DNA of 64,000 nucleotides from Romboutsia sedimentorum (GCF_030131845.1 NZ_JASKYM010000001.1:124001-188000); one strand, 5' to 3'. Positions 26,253-36,989 are shown, numbered from the stretch's first letter. Notes: generated by a model from the letters alone, not told the origin. Numbers and translations are program-made.

Positions 26253-28265
26253 CTACATAATTCGTTTGAACATTTTTTCAATTTCATTTTTTGAAATTTC
26301 TACCATTATAGGTCTACCATGAGGACACGTAAAAGGATTAATACATTCTTCTATTTGCTTAAACAAACTATTTATTTCTAAGTTTTGTATTTTATCATTT
26401 GCTTTTATTGCTGCTCTACATGCCATAGATGCAAATTTTTCACCTTTTAACTCATAGTTGCTATTAATATCGTCTATATTATCTATTATTTGTAGTATAA
26501 ATTTCTCACTTTCAGGAACACCAAATATAGTTGGTACACATCTTATCATTATATGATTATTACCAAAAATTTCGATTTCAAAACCAAATTTTATAAATAG
26601 TTCTAAATTTTTCTCAATCTGTAACATATCTACATTTGAAAGTTCTAATACTATAGGATCAAGTAGCATCTGCATGTTTATTTCACTTTTATAGAACTTA
26701 TCCATATACTTTTCATATAATACTCTTTCATGTGCTGCATGTTGGTCTAGTAAATACATACTGCTTCCTTTAGATAAAATTATGTATGTATCAAATAATG
26801 TTCCGATCACACTATATCCTCTTAGCGAAAACTTATCTTCTTCTTTATTTTCTTGAAAAAATTCTTCTTGAATATGTTCTTTTTGTGTGTTTTTTTCTAT
26901 GTTTACTTGTAAATTTTCTATTTCTTCTTTAAGAAGATCATTTTTATTTAAATTTTTATCTACCTCTGGCTCATAAATATTTTCATTATCTATTATAGTT
27001 TTATCATTATTTAAATTTTGTAATTTATTATCATTGCTTAATATATCATTTACAGATAGAAAAGTATCTATAGGTTTTTGTGTATCTAGTTCTACAACTT
27101 CTATATTTTTATCTAAACTAGTTTTATAAGGTACATACTCTAATTTATTATTTTTAATATCAATATTTTTAGTTTTGTCCACATTAGTATCAATTTTTGT
27201 ATTTACTGTATTTACATTTTGTATAGATTTATGTTGAATTTTTTTATTATCATAAACCTCATACTTACCTATTAATTTAGAATTTAATAATTTTTGTTTT
27301 AAAAAGTCTCTAAGTTCTATATAAAGCTCTTGCTCATTTTCAAACTTTATTTCAAGTTTTGTTGGGTGTATATTAACATCAATACTAGCTGGATTTAATT
27401 CCATATTTAAAAAACATACACAATGCTTATTAATAGGAATGATTGCTTTATATGCTTCAGCTACAGCATCTAATATTACCTTACTTTTTACAAATCTTTT
27501 ATTTATATAAATGTGTTGCAAATTTTTATTTGACCTATATACATTGTTATTGCCTATATATCCATTTATTTTGAAATTTTTACATTCATATTCTATTTCT
27601 ATTAAATTCTCACATACATCTTTTCCATATATACTTCTAATAACACTTATTAACTTGCTATCACCAGGAGTGTTTAGCATTGCTTTTCCATTGTTTACAT
27701 ATTTAAACTGTATATGAGGATTTCCTATTGCTAACTTATTAATCAAATCACTAATATTTATAGTCTCAGCATGAGTTGATTTTAAAAATTTTTGTCTAAC
27801 TGGTGTATTGTAAAATACATCTTTTATAATCATTGTAGTTCCATTGTTAGCGCCTATGGGTTGTTTACTTACTACTTTACCACCCTCTACAATAACTTTA
27901 GTTCCTACACACTCATCTTTAGTCTTAGTAACCATCTCAAGCTTGCATATAGAAGATATTGATGCTAATGCTTCACCTCTAAAACCTAGCGAATATAAGT
28001 CATATAAATCATCAATTTTTTCTATCTTACTCGTAGCATGTCTTAAAAAAGACTTGTCAACTTCACTAGATGATATGCCACTACCGTTATCAGTTATTTT
28101 GATTAATTTTTTCCCACCGTCAATTATATCAATAATTATTTTGCTGCTATTAGCATCAACACAGTTTTCAACAAGTTCTTTAACTATTGAAGATGGTCTT
28201 TCAACAACTTCTCCTGCCGCTATTTTATTTATAGTTAAATCATCTAATATATTAATTCTATTCAT
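26253..28265 (-). CDS. mutL: DNA mismatch repair protein MutL
   Basis: About 670 residues. The N-terminal GHKL ATPase shows NKIAAGEVVERPSSIVKELVEN, DNGSGI and GFRGEALASI. The long Asn/Lys-rich linker spans residues about 350-480. The C-terminal domain has the endonuclease signature DQHAAHERVLYE and CPHGRP, so this is a nicking MutL as in other bacteria without MutH. The frame extends five codons to a GTG, but GGAGGGAG before the ATG at 28265 marks the start. It is 54 bp downstream of mutS. Confidence 0.97.
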   Translation of the reverse strand: MNRINILDDLTINKIAAGEVVERPSSIVKELVENCVDANSSKIIIDIIDGGKKLIKITDNGSGISSSEVDKSFLRHATSKIEKIDDLYDLYSLGFRGEALASISSICKLEMVTKTKDECVGTKVIVEGGKVVSKQPIGANNGTTMIIKDVFYNTPVRQKFLKSTHAETINISDLINKLAIGNPHIQFKYVNNGKAMLNTPGDSKLISVIRSIYGKDVCENLIEIEYECKNFKINGYIGNNNVYRSNKNLQHIYINKRFVKSKVILDAVAEAYKAIIPINKHCVCFLNMELNPASIDVNIHPTKLEIKFENEQELYIELRDFLKQKLLNSKLIGKYEVYDNKKIQHKSIQNVNTVNTKIDTNVDKTKNIDIKNNKLEYVPYKTSLDKNIEVVELDTQKPIDTFLSVNDILSNDNKLQNLNNDKTIIDNENIYEPEVDKNLNKNDLLKEEIENLQVNIEKNTQKEHIQEEFFQENKEEDKFSLRGYSVIGTLFDTYIILSKGSSMYLLDQHAAHERVLYEKYMDKFYKSEINMQMLLDPIVLELSNVDMLQIEKNLELFIKFGFEIEIFGNNHIMIRCVPTIFGVPESEKFILQIIDNIDDINSNYELKGEKFASMACRAAIKANDKIQNLEINSLFKQIEECINPFTCPHGRPIMVEISKNEIEKMFKRIM

Positions 28266-28319
28266 ATTTTCTCCCTCCACAGAATATTTTGTTAACTATG
28301 GGGTGTTACAATCTTAATT

Positions 28320-31091
28320 CTAATTATTTTTTGCTTTTTTTTGTAAATTATAAAGAGCATTCATAGCATCAAGTGGAGTCATATTTAGTATATCTAAATT
28401 TATAATTTCATCTACTAATTTATTTTCATCCATATTATCAAAAGATATTTGAGTTAATGCTACTTCTTTAACTATATCATTATCATTCTCTTTTTCATCT
28501 AGCTTTACATATTCTTTATATAACTTTTCATAATTTTCTTTTTCATTATTATAAGTTTTGATAAGTTCAGCATGATTGATTTTTAAAGCTTCATATTGAT
28601 TTTTATATTTTTCATCTCTATAATCACTTTTATTTATTTCCTCTTTATTATTTATAGCTATATTTTCATATACATGTTTTTTTTCTAGGTCTTTTAGTAT
28701 ATTCCTTGATCTATTTATTACCTCATCTGGAAGCTTAGCTAGCTTTGCAACATATATACCATAACTCTTATCTGCACCTTGAGGAATTATTTTTCTTAAA
28801 AATATTATATTTTCATTTTCTTCTTTAACTGCTATTGAGTAGTTTTTAACATCATTAAATTCTTGATCTAAATCAGTAAGTTCATGATAGTGAGTTGCAA
28901 ATAAAGTCTTACATTTAATATTCTTTTGAATATATTCAACTATTGACCAAGCTAAACTTATACCATCATAAGTGCTTGTACCTCTTCCTATCTCATCAAG
29001 TATTACTAAACTTTTATCTGTTGCATTTTTAAGTATATGAGATACTTCGCTCATCTCAACCATAAAAGTAGATTGACCTTGACTTAAATCATCACTTGCT
29101 CCAACCCTTGTAAATATTCTATCAAGTATTGGTATATTTGCATACTCAGCTGGTACAAATGAACCAATATGTGCCATTAAAGATATTACTGCACTTTGTC
29201 TCATATAAGTTGATTTACCTGCCATATTTGGTCCTGTTATTATATTTATAATATTTTCCCCAACATTAAGATAAGTATCATTTGGAACAAAGTTTTCTTC
29301 TCCTACTAAGTTTTCAACAACTGGATGACGTCCATTTTTTATATCTAATTTATTTTTCTGATTTATAATGGGTTTTACATAATTATTCATATATGCAACA
29401 GTTGCAAAAGACACAAATACATCTATATTCGCTATTATTTTAGCAGTTTTTTGTATTCTATTTATATTTCCATAAATTGTATTTCTTATATTTACAAATA
29501 TTTCATATTCTAGATTTTTTATTTTTTCTTCGGCGTTAAGGATTTTATCTTCTATTTCTTTAAGCTCTGGAGTTATAAATCTTTCAGCATTACTTAAAGT
29601 TTGCTTTCTTATATAAGTTTCATCTATTTTAGCAGTATTTAAGTTCGCTTTTGTTATCTCTATATAATATCCAAAAACCTTATTAAAACTTATTTTTAAA
29701 GACTTAACACCTGTTTTTTCTTTTTCACGGTTTTCTATTTCCTTAATCATGAATGCTCCATTTTTAGATATATCACGAAGATCTTTAAGTTCATCATTAA
29801 AATCTGATTTTATTATATTACCATCTTTTATTGTTATTGATGGTTCTTCTTTTATAGCTTCTTGTATCAGATTATAAATATCATCTAAATTATCCATCTC
29901 ATCAATGTACTTATTTAATATAGTAGCACTAGATGAGTTTATAGTATCCTTTAGACTCGGAAGTTTTTCTATAGAATTTTTTAAATGTATCATTTCCTTT
30001 GGTGTTACTTTTTCAAAGGCAATTTTCCCACAAATTCTTTCTATATCATATACATTTTTCAAAATTTCATTTAAGTCCTCTCTAAGCATAAAATCATCTT
30101 TTATTTCTTCTATAACATTAAGTCTTTTTTCTATTCGTTTTTTATTAACTAATGGTTCCTCTACATACTTACGAAGTAATCTACCTCCCATTGCAGTAGA
30201 TGTTTTGTCTAATACATGTAGTAGTGAACCCTTCTTTTTATTGCCTCTTATAGTTTGTGTTAATTCTAAATTGACTCTAGTAAACATGTCAAGTACCATG
30301 TATTCACTGCTATTATATACGTTTATGTTATTAATATTTGAAGTTACTTGTTTTTGAGTGTTATATATATAATTTAAAAGTATTGATAAACTATTTTTAA
30401 TAAGGTCATTTTCGTCAAAATTCAAGTTTTGCAAATAATCTTTAGAAAAATATTCTTCTAATATTTTTATATCTAAATAATTCTCACTAAAATTATCATT
30501 TATATATATGTTGCTTAAAGTAGCTATATTGTTTAATTTTTCTATAAAGCTTAAATCATTTAATATTATTTCTGTAGGATGAACTTTTGCTATTTCTTCA
30601 ATTACTTTATCTATTGATAAATTAGTTGCATTAACCTCACCCGTACTTATATCTACATAAGCTAAGCCTATTTTTTCTCCTTCTTTATATAAACTCATTA
30701 AGTAATTGTTTTTCTTATTTTCAAGTAAATTACCTTCAAGTACCGTACCTGGAGTTACAACTCTTATAACATCTCGCCTTACTATTCCTTTTGCCGTCTG
30801 TGGATCTTCCATTTGCTCGCCTATTGCGACCTTAAACCCACTTTCAACTAATTTAGATATATATGCATTTGCACTATGATATGGAACTCCACACATTGGA
30901 GCACGCTCATCAAGACCACATGATTTCCCTGTAAGAGCTATTTCAAGTGTTTTTGAAGCTATTAGAGCATCTTCAAAGAACATTTCATAAAAGTCTCCTA
31001 ATCTGAAAAATAAGATACAATCTGGATATCTTTCTTTTACTTCAAAATACTGTTTCATCATTGGCGTTAGTTTATTTTTATCTATATTCAT
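28320..31091 (-). CDS. mutS: DNA mismatch recognition protein MutS
   Basis: Protein of 923 residues. The mismatch-binding motif GDFYEMFFEDA is near residue 32-42. The ATPase has GPNMAGKSTYMRQ (Walker A), VEMSEV and DEIGRGTSTYDG (Walker B) and FATHYHEL. The C-terminus ends LDILNMTPLDAMNALYNLQK, containing the clamp-interaction and tetramerisation region. First gene of the mutS-mutL-miaA-hfq run. Confidence 0.98.
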   Translation of the reverse strand: MNIDKNKLTPMMKQYFEVKERYPDCILFFRLGDFYEMFFEDALIASKTLEIALTGKSCGLDERAPMCGVPYHSANAYISKLVESGFKVAIGEQMEDPQTAKGIVRRDVIRVVTPGTVLEGNLLENKKNNYLMSLYKEGEKIGLAYVDISTGEVNATNLSIDKVIEEIAKVHPTEIILNDLSFIEKLNNIATLSNIYINDNFSENYLDIKILEEYFSKDYLQNLNFDENDLIKNSLSILLNYIYNTQKQVTSNINNINVYNSSEYMVLDMFTRVNLELTQTIRGNKKKGSLLHVLDKTSTAMGGRLLRKYVEEPLVNKKRIEKRLNVIEEIKDDFMLREDLNEILKNVYDIERICGKIAFEKVTPKEMIHLKNSIEKLPSLKDTINSSSATILNKYIDEMDNLDDIYNLIQEAIKEEPSITIKDGNIIKSDFNDELKDLRDISKNGAFMIKEIENREKEKTGVKSLKISFNKVFGYYIEITKANLNTAKIDETYIRKQTLSNAERFITPELKEIEDKILNAEEKIKNLEYEIFVNIRNTIYGNINRIQKTAKIIANIDVFVSFATVAYMNNYVKPIINQKNKLDIKNGRHPVVENLVGEENFVPNDTYLNVGENIINIITGPNMAGKSTYMRQSAVISLMAHIGSFVPAEYANIPILDRIFTRVGASDDLSQGQSTFMVEMSEVSHILKNATDKSLVILDEIGRGTSTYDGISLAWSIVEYIQKNIKCKTLFATHYHELTDLDQEFNDVKNYSIAVKEENENIIFLRKIIPQGADKSYGIYVAKLAKLPDEVINRSRNILKDLEKKHVYENIAINNKEEINKSDYRDEKYKNQYEALKINHAELIKTYNNEKENYEKLYKEYVKLDEKENDNDIVKEVALTQISFDNMDENKLVDEIINLDILNMTPLDAMNALYNLQKKAKNN

Positions 31092-31266
31092 TAGTTTTGT
31101 CTCCTTTATTGCTAAGCCTATATTTAATTCTTTATTTATTATATTTAGTCATATTTTTCATTAAAGTTTAATAATACATTTAGTTTTAATCTAATTAATT
31201 ATTATATCATAACTGAAAACTATTATTAAGGGTATAACAAAATAAAAAGGCTTTATAAAAAACTAA

Positions 31267-31303
31267 AAGGTCTGACTCAGATTGAACATCCAAATCAAAC
31301 CTT
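31267..31303 (-). terminator. Terminator downstream of the 25-aa ORF
   Basis: Nine-base arms AAGGTTTGA and TCAGACCTT (one G-U pair), followed on the minus strand by TTTTAGTTTTTT. It lies just after the stop of the small ORF at 31311, and nothing else is visible in 31092-31266. Confidence 0.65.
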
Positions 31304-31310
31304 AATTTTT

Positions 31311-31388
31311 TTATCCAAATACACCTATTGTATAAAATGTAAGTGCTAATGTCATAAATACTATGGTACTAATTAATAATGTAGACAT
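31311..31388 (-). CDS. 25-aa hydrophobic peptide, possibly truncated HsmA-like protein
   Basis: Short ORF with a strong AGGAGAA ribosome binding site upstream of the ATG at 31388. It encodes 25 residues, nearly all hydrophobic: MSTLLISTIVFMTLALTFYT then IGVFG and stop. The FMTLAL.FYTIGVF pattern resembles the first membrane helix of HsmA-like (TIGR03987) membrane proteins, which are about 130 aa. It may be a truncated remnant or a genuine one-helix peptide; a terminator follows directly. Confidence 0.5.
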   Translation of the reverse strand: MSTLLISTIVFMTLALTFYTIGVFG

Positions 31389-31430
31389 AAAGTTCTCCTG
31401 ATAAAATTTATTATTTAACATCTAACAATC

Positions 31431-33137
31431 TTACTTTGAATCATCACTTTGTATATAATATAAACTATAAAAATATCCTTTTAATTCAATCAAATAATCA
31501 AAAGAACCTTTTTCTATAATTAATCCATCTTTCATAACGATAATTTCGTCATAGTTTATTAATATATTTTTTATAAGCTTGTGAGTAACAACTATTAATG
31601 TTAAATCGTCTAAGCTAAGTAGCGAACTTTCTAAATTATATGCTGTTTCATTGTCTAGCGCTGAAGTTGACTCATCTAATATTAGTATTTTGGTGTCATT
31701 TATCAAGGCTCTAGCTATTGCAATTCTTTGCTTTTCTCCTCCTGATAATTTATTACCATTTTCACCAACTAAAGAATTTATCCCTTGTGGTAATCTATCT
31801 ATTAAATTTGAAATACCCGCTCTTTTGCATGTTTTTAAAACTTTTTCGTCACTAATGTTTGAAAATAGCTTTATATTCTCTTTTATAGAATCATCAAACA
31901 TAAATACATTTTGTTGTATCATTGACATATTTTTATACAAATCAGAACTATATATAGATTTTAAATTGTTATCATCTATACTTATACTACCTTCATAATC
32001 ATTATAATATCTCATAAGTAGCTTTATTAATGTACTTTTTCCACAACCACTTTCACCGACTATTGCATATTTTTTATTTTTCTCAAAAATTAAATTTATT
32101 TTATCTAGTGCTTTTCTATCACTAGTATATTCAAAGCTTAAATTCTCTACTTTAATAGCTTCATCAAAGTCAACTAAGTTAGTATCTTCTAAATCATCAC
32201 TAGATACCTCTAGTATAGTTTCTATTTTATTTGCTATAAGAGATACTGATTTTATTTGATTAGTCAAGGATATACTAGTTTTTACAGGTCCCACTATATG
32301 TGTACTAAGTTGTATTATTATAATAGCAGTTCCTATAGATATATCTTTATTATACATCAAATATCCTCCTACAAGTAAAACTCCAAGATAAATAGTTACA
32401 CTAAATGATAATGAAAACCCTTTTACTATAGATTCTAATATAGAACACTTTCTTTTGCTGCTTTCAACATTATTTGATGAATTTTTAAATACAGAATTTA
32501 TCTTATTGCTTATATTAAATCCTTTTATAACTTCAAATCCTGAAAATAAGTCCTTAGTTACTGATGTTATTTCTTCTAAACTTTTAGAGTATTCATTCTT
32601 TTGAACTACCAACTTTTTAGAAAGCGCAGTCGGTATTATAAATCCTAATATTCCAAATACTGTTATAAATAATACTATAGCTGGACTTATTGTAAATAAT
32701 ACTATCAGTGATAATGTAAAAGATATTAAAGATGATATAACGTGAAATATATTATTTAAAAAACTATCTTCTATAAGTTTTATATCATTATATAGTATCG
32801 ATATATATTTTCCACTATTGTCCAATGAAAAATCTTTTATATCTTTATTTATTATTTTTGAAAATATATCTGTTCTTAAATAATTCACAGTATTTTTTAT
32901 ATAATTTGACATAACTAATCCATCTAGATACTCTGTTAAAAACATTATAACAATAAGTGATATACTTATTATTGTTATAGGTAAAAACTTATCTGTATGA
33001 CCATTTGCAAATATGTCGACTATAAATCCCATTAAAAAATCAAAAGCTATACTTGCTAGCGTTACTAATGAAATAGTTATTATCCTACTTATAAATTGAA
33101 GCTTATATTTTAGTACGTATTTCCATAGCATTTTCAT
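31431..33137 (-). CDS. ABC exporter (fused membrane and ATPase domains)
   Basis: About 568 residues. Six membrane helices (residues about 15-300) precede the nucleotide-binding domain: GESGCGKSTLIKLLMRYY (Walker A), LSGGEKQRIAIARAL (signature) and ILILDESTSALD (Walker B). It acts as a homodimer or with a partner to export a drug, lipid or peptide; no partner is adjacent. The frame is open to 33206, but GGGGGTGAG before the ATG at 33137 marks the start. Confidence 0.92.
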   Translation of the reverse strand: MKMLWKYVLKYKLQFISRIITISLVTLASIAFDFLMGFIVDIFANGHTDKFLPITIISISLIVIMFLTEYLDGLVMSNYIKNTVNYLRTDIFSKIINKDIKDFSLDNSGKYISILYNDIKLIEDSFLNNIFHVISSLISFTLSLIVLFTISPAIVLFITVFGILGFIIPTALSKKLVVQKNEYSKSLEEITSVTKDLFSGFEVIKGFNISNKINSVFKNSSNNVESSKRKCSILESIVKGFSLSFSVTIYLGVLLVGGYLMYNKDISIGTAIIIIQLSTHIVGPVKTSISLTNQIKSVSLIANKIETILEVSSDDLEDTNLVDFDEAIKVENLSFEYTSDRKALDKINLIFEKNKKYAIVGESGCGKSTLIKLLMRYYNDYEGSISIDDNNLKSIYSSDLYKNMSMIQQNVFMFDDSIKENIKLFSNISDEKVLKTCKRAGISNLIDRLPQGINSLVGENGNKLSGGEKQRIAIARALINDTKILILDESTSALDNETAYNLESSLLSLDDLTLIVVTHKLIKNILINYDEIIVMKDGLIIEKGSFDYLIELKGYFYSLYYIQSDDSK

Positions 33138-33173
33138 CTGCTCACCCCCATATGTCTTTATACATAAAAATAA

Positions 33174-33197
33174 GGACTGTATATGCACATACAGTCC
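33174..33197 (-). terminator. Terminator downstream of the YczE-like gene
   Basis: Nine-bp arms GGACTGTAT and ATACAGTCC with a six-base loop; TTATTTTTAT follows on the minus strand. Confidence 0.7.
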
Positions 33198-33278
33198 ACG
33201 ATTCAATTATATAACAAATACTCATTCATTTTAAGTAGGCACTTTATAGTTAGTTAGTGAAATAAAGGTAACTATGCC

Positions 33279-33965
33279 CTAATTATTTTCTTCTATTTCC
33301 TTATCTATATCTTTACTAATACATAATTTAATATAATTTATATCATCTAATATAACTCTATGAGTAATATCATTACTTTTGAAATTAAATTTTTTAAATA
33401 TTATTTGTATAAAATATCCTAGCCCTATCGCTGTTATAAGTGTTCCTATTCCAATACTTCCACCTAGAAAATAACCTACTATTAAAGCACAAATTTCCAT
33501 AACACCTCTTATTAATTGAACCGGTTTATTAGTTCTTTTTTGTATAGCTATCATCATTCCATCTCTAGGACCACTACCTAGTCCACATCCGATATAAAGC
33601 ACCATTCCAAATGCCATAAGTAGCATTCCTATGCATAACATTATAACACCCACTATTAAATTATCTGCTACTGGAATTATATTGCTAAATAATATAACAT
33701 CTAAGAATGTCCCTATAAGTATCATATTAAGAACAGTTCCCCACCCTACATTTTCTCCTAATATAGCATCAATTACTACTACTACAAGGCCCACGATAAT
33801 TGTAGCACTTCCCATTGTAATCCCCATTTTATTTGATATACCTTGGTGAAGTACATCCCATGGAGATAAACCTAAGTTAGCATTTATCATAAATGCTATT
33901 GCTAATGAACAAAAAACAAACCCTATTATTAACCTTACAAATTTTAATATTACTTTCTTTATCAC
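33279..33965 (-). CDS. YczE/YyaS/YitT-family membrane protein
   Basis: Protein of 228 residues with about five to six membrane helices. The family patterns are the N-terminal NANLGLSPWDVLHQGIS loop and the repeat-like GCGLGSGPRDGMMIAIQKRT. YczE-like proteins are of uncertain function, with suggested roles in secretion or secondary-metabolite regulation. It stands alone upstream of the ABC exporter with a separate terminator. Confidence 0.85.
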   Translation of the reverse strand: MIKKVILKFVRLIIGFVFCSLAIAFMINANLGLSPWDVLHQGISNKMGITMGSATIIVGLVVVVIDAILGENVGWGTVLNMILIGTFLDVILFSNIIPVADNLIVGVIMLCIGMLLMAFGMVLYIGCGLGSGPRDGMMIAIQKRTNKPVQLIRGVMEICALIVGYFLGGSIGIGTLITAIGLGYFIQIIFKKFNFKSNDITHRVILDDINYIKLCISKDIDKEIEENN

Positions 33966-34155
33966 TATTTTCCCTCCGACATATGTTGATTTTTATCCAT
34001 TTTTATATATGTGTTATCATACTACAGTATATGTAATAATAATAGTTTTAATTTTTAGAAAATAATACACCCTAACAATTTTTACCCCATTTTTTCCCAC
34101 CTATTATAAAATCTATGCCAAACTATTAAATATAAATACAAAATTATATTTCAAA

Positions 34156-34183
34156 AAATGTAGACTAAATTTAGCCTACATTT
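34156..34183 (-). terminator. Terminator downstream of the ABC-2 permease
   Basis: Arms AAATGTAGGCTAAA and its near-complement; TTTTTT follows on the minus strand, 16 bp past the permease stop. Confidence 0.82.
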
Positions 34184-34198
34184 AAATAATTTTATACT

Positions 34199-35014
34199 TT
34201 ATATATTCATATCTTTTTTATTGTATATAACATAACTTCCTATTATAGCTATCACAATTATACATATTCCAACTAATACAAGAGTAACATCAAATCCATT
34301 TTTTAAAATCTCACCAGGAGCATAATAATCAAATGGAGATAAATACTTCATCCAATCAAAACTTTCTTTTAATTTGCCTATCATACCTAAAAAATACGTT
34401 ACAAAGAATATTCCAATAGCTACAGGTATTGATGCCTTATCAGATTTTATTATTGATGATATTAATAGGCCTATTGCCATAAATACATAGCCAAGAAGTG
34501 CAATTCCTATAAATATAGACTTAACATTTATAATCAAATCCATAACTTCAACATTATCAGGTTTTACCATAAGACATGTTGTCATTGTAAATGAACCTAC
34601 TATCACAATATATATAAGAAATATAGCTGCTACTGAACATAATTTTGTTGTAACTATCTTACTTCTTTTTATTGGCTTTGAATATAGAAACTCAATAGTA
34701 CCTTCGCTTTCTTCTCTTATAAGAGCATTTACACCTAATATAGCCCCATAGACAGCACTTGCCATAGCAATATATTGAATAGCATAACTTAAATAATCAA
34801 ATATATTAGTAAAGTCCATCGTAGTTTCAATATTAAAAGCTTTTAATAGTTCACTTGGAAGTGCATCCATTTTACTGCCTACAAGTTCTTGCATACCCAT
34901 GTTTTTCATACTTGGAAACAATGACATAAATAAAACTATCAGCGCTCCACATATAATAGACCAAATAATAGCTGATTTTAATAATCTTTTAAATTCAAAC
35001 TTAAATATATTCAT
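34199..35014 (-). CDS. ABC-2 type transporter permease
   Basis: Protein of 271 residues with six helices, the ABC-2 permease layout (IFKFEFKRLLKSAIIWSI at the N-terminus, long loop with FLYSKPIKRSKIVTTKL). Its start codon overlaps the stop of the upstream ATPase by one base, so the two are translationally coupled. It is probably an exporter of a drug or peptide. Confidence 0.87.
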   Translation of the reverse strand: MNIFKFEFKRLLKSAIIWSIICGALIVLFMSLFPSMKNMGMQELVGSKMDALPSELLKAFNIETTMDFTNIFDYLSYAIQYIAMASAVYGAILGVNALIREESEGTIEFLYSKPIKRSKIVTTKLCSVAAIFLIYIVIVGSFTMTTCLMVKPDNVEVMDLIINVKSIFIGIALLGYVFMAIGLLISSIIKSDKASIPVAIGIFFVTYFLGMIGKLKESFDWMKYLSPFDYYAPGEILKNGFDVTLVLVGICIIVIAIIGSYVIYNKKDMNI

Positions 35015-35904
35015 TATTTTTCCTCCATATAATTTTCATAGTAATTTAAAAATGCATCTTCAAGATTTTCTTTTTCTATTAATAATTCATCAATCTTGTA
35101 GTTACTAATTTCTTTTATAAGAGAATCAACATCTTTTGAATATACAAACGTATATGAGTTTTCTTCTTTAGTTAAAATTTTCCCACCTAGATTTAAAATA
35201 CTCTCTTCATTGATATCACTACTTATCAAAGTAACCTTTAATGTAAGTTTATTTGCAGCCTTTTCTATTTCTATTATGTCTACAATTTTGCCTTCCTTTA
35301 TTACAGCTACTCTATCACATAAATTTTGAACCTCAACTAAATTGTGTGAAGATAAAAATACCGTATTTCCTTTTTCTTTTTCTTTAATTAATATATTAAA
35401 AAGTTTCTTTTGCATTAAGGGATCTAATCCATTTGTAGGTTCATCTAGTATTAAAAGTTTTGGATTATGAATCAAAGCTTGAGCTATAGATACTTTCTTT
35501 TTATTTCCTAAACTAAGTTCACCCATTTTTTTATTCATATCTAATTCTAAGTCATTGCAAATATTTTCTACATCTTCTTTATTAACTTTAGGATAAAAGC
35601 TTTGTGAATATTTGATTATATCTTTTACTTTAATATCATCATAATATCTAACTTCACTTGGTACATATCCTATGTATTCTTTTATTTTTTCACTCTCTTT
35701 TACTATGTCCATTCCTAGTATTGTTCCATGTCCACTAGTTGGGTATATAAAGTTTAATATAGTTTTTATTGTAGTTGATTTACCTGCTCCATTTGGACCT
35801 ATAAATCCAAATATCTCACCTTCCTTTACAGATATATTAACATCTTGTATTCCTCTATTTTTGCCATAGTTTTTAGTCAATTTTTTTATTTCTATTACAT
35901 TCAT
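35014..35904 (-). CDS. ABC transporter ATP-binding protein
   Basis: Protein of 296 residues. Walker A GPNGAGKSTTIKTIL (about residues 37-51), the signature is a variant (LSLGNKKKVSIAQAL rather than LSGGQ), and Walker B LLILDEPTNGLDP. The C-terminal third is the extension common in ABC-2 exporters. It pairs with the overlapping permease gene. No regulator is adjacent. Confidence 0.93.
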   Translation of the reverse strand: MNVIEIKKLTKNYGKNRGIQDVNISVKEGEIFGFIGPNGAGKSTTIKTILNFIYPTSGHGTILGMDIVKESEKIKEYIGYVPSEVRYYDDIKVKDIIKYSQSFYPKVNKEDVENICNDLELDMNKKMGELSLGNKKKVSIAQALIHNPKLLILDEPTNGLDPLMQKKLFNILIKEKEKGNTVFLSSHNLVEVQNLCDRVAVIKEGKIVDIIEIEKAANKLTLKVTLISSDINEESILNLGGKILTKEENSYTFVYSKDVDSLIKEISNYKIDELLIEKENLEDAFLNYYENYMEEK

Positions 35905-35998
35905 TTAAAGCACCCCCATATATTAGCTACTTTATTTTTATATTATTAGTATATATATTATGTATTGCAAATTCAAATATTTTAAGCTAAATTTAAAA

Positions 35999-36028
35999 AG
36001 GAACTATCTTTTATTTTAGACAGTTCCT
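35999..36028 (-). terminator. Terminator downstream of the CBS/CorC gene
   Basis: Ten-base arms AGGAACTGTC and GATAGTTCCT (one G-U pair), then TTTTT on the minus strand. Confidence 0.83.
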
Positions 36029-36048
36029 AATTTTATAAAATCAGATTA

Positions 36049-36873
36049 TTATATTATGCTAATCTGAATATCTTCTATTCTTCTGTTATTTATTTTTATT
36101 AGTTTAAACATCAATTTGCCTAAATTAAGTTGTATATCTTCATCTTCATTTGGAATTTGTCCTAGTTGGTTTATTATATAACCGTTTAAGGTATCATAAT
36201 CGCCTTCTTCTATGTCAGCATTAAATATTTCATTAAAGTCGCTTACTGTTAAAAAACCTTTAACAATAAAGTTATTGTCATCAATTTTTTTAATCTTGTG
36301 GTGTTTTAAATCACTACTATTATTAGTTACACCTTTAATTTCATAGATTAAATCTTCCATACTTACAATACCTGAAAATCCACCATATTCATCTACTAGT
36401 ATGAATAAATTGTCAACTTGTGAGTCTAGTGAATTAAATAATTCATTTACTTTTTTAGTTTCTGGAATAAAACATGGACTATGCAGTATTTTTCTTATAT
36501 CTAAATTTTCAAATCCTACTTCTTTAGCTTCAAAAACTAAATCGGCTACATTTAAAACACCAATTATGTTGTCTTTATTTTTTTCGTATACAGGTATTTT
36601 AGAATGATTAGTAATTTTTAAATCTTCTAAAACACTATCTATACATTCTTCTATATTTATGGTGAACGTATCTGTTCTTGATGTCATTATTTCTCTAACC
36701 ATTTTGTCATTAAGTTCGAATTTTGTATTTTCTATGGTTTGATCTTCTGATTGAGTAGATTCACTTTTTTTGTTACCTTTTAGTCTAGATAAAAAAGTGT
36801 TTGATGACTCTAGTATTCTTTTGAAGTTTGATTTTGAAATGTGCCTTTCGGGTTCTGGTTCTAATGTGTTCAT
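36049..36873 (-). CDS. CBS-pair / CorC-HlyC domain protein without DUF21
   Basis: Protein of 274 residues. After a charged N-terminus come two CBS motifs (MTSRTDTFTINIEECIDSVLEDL and the segment from VYEKNKDNIIGVLNVADL to LFILVDEYGGFSGIVSMEDLI), then a CorC_HlyC domain (residues about 195-274). It lacks the DUF21 membrane domain, as in CorC, which is linked to magnesium/cobalt efflux. It is a single-gene unit. Confidence 0.88.
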   Translation of the reverse strand: MNTLEPEPERHISKSNFKRILESSNTFLSRLKGNKKSESTQSEDQTIENTKFELNDKMVREIMTSRTDTFTINIEECIDSVLEDLKITNHSKIPVYEKNKDNIIGVLNVADLVFEAKEVGFENLDIRKILHSPCFIPETKKVNELFNSLDSQVDNLFILVDEYGGFSGIVSMEDLIYEIKGVTNNSSDLKHHKIKKIDDNNFIVKGFLTVSDFNEIFNADIEEGDYDTLNGYIINQLGQIPNEDEDIQLNLGKLMFKLIKINNRRIEDIQISII

Positions 36874-36989
36874 ATTTTTCTCCTTAAAAATAATTTTAAA
36901 GTAATTTTATCATATTATACTAAATAAAGCAATTCAATCTATGATAATTATTATATGATATTCACTCAAAAAAGATTACCAAACTCTAA

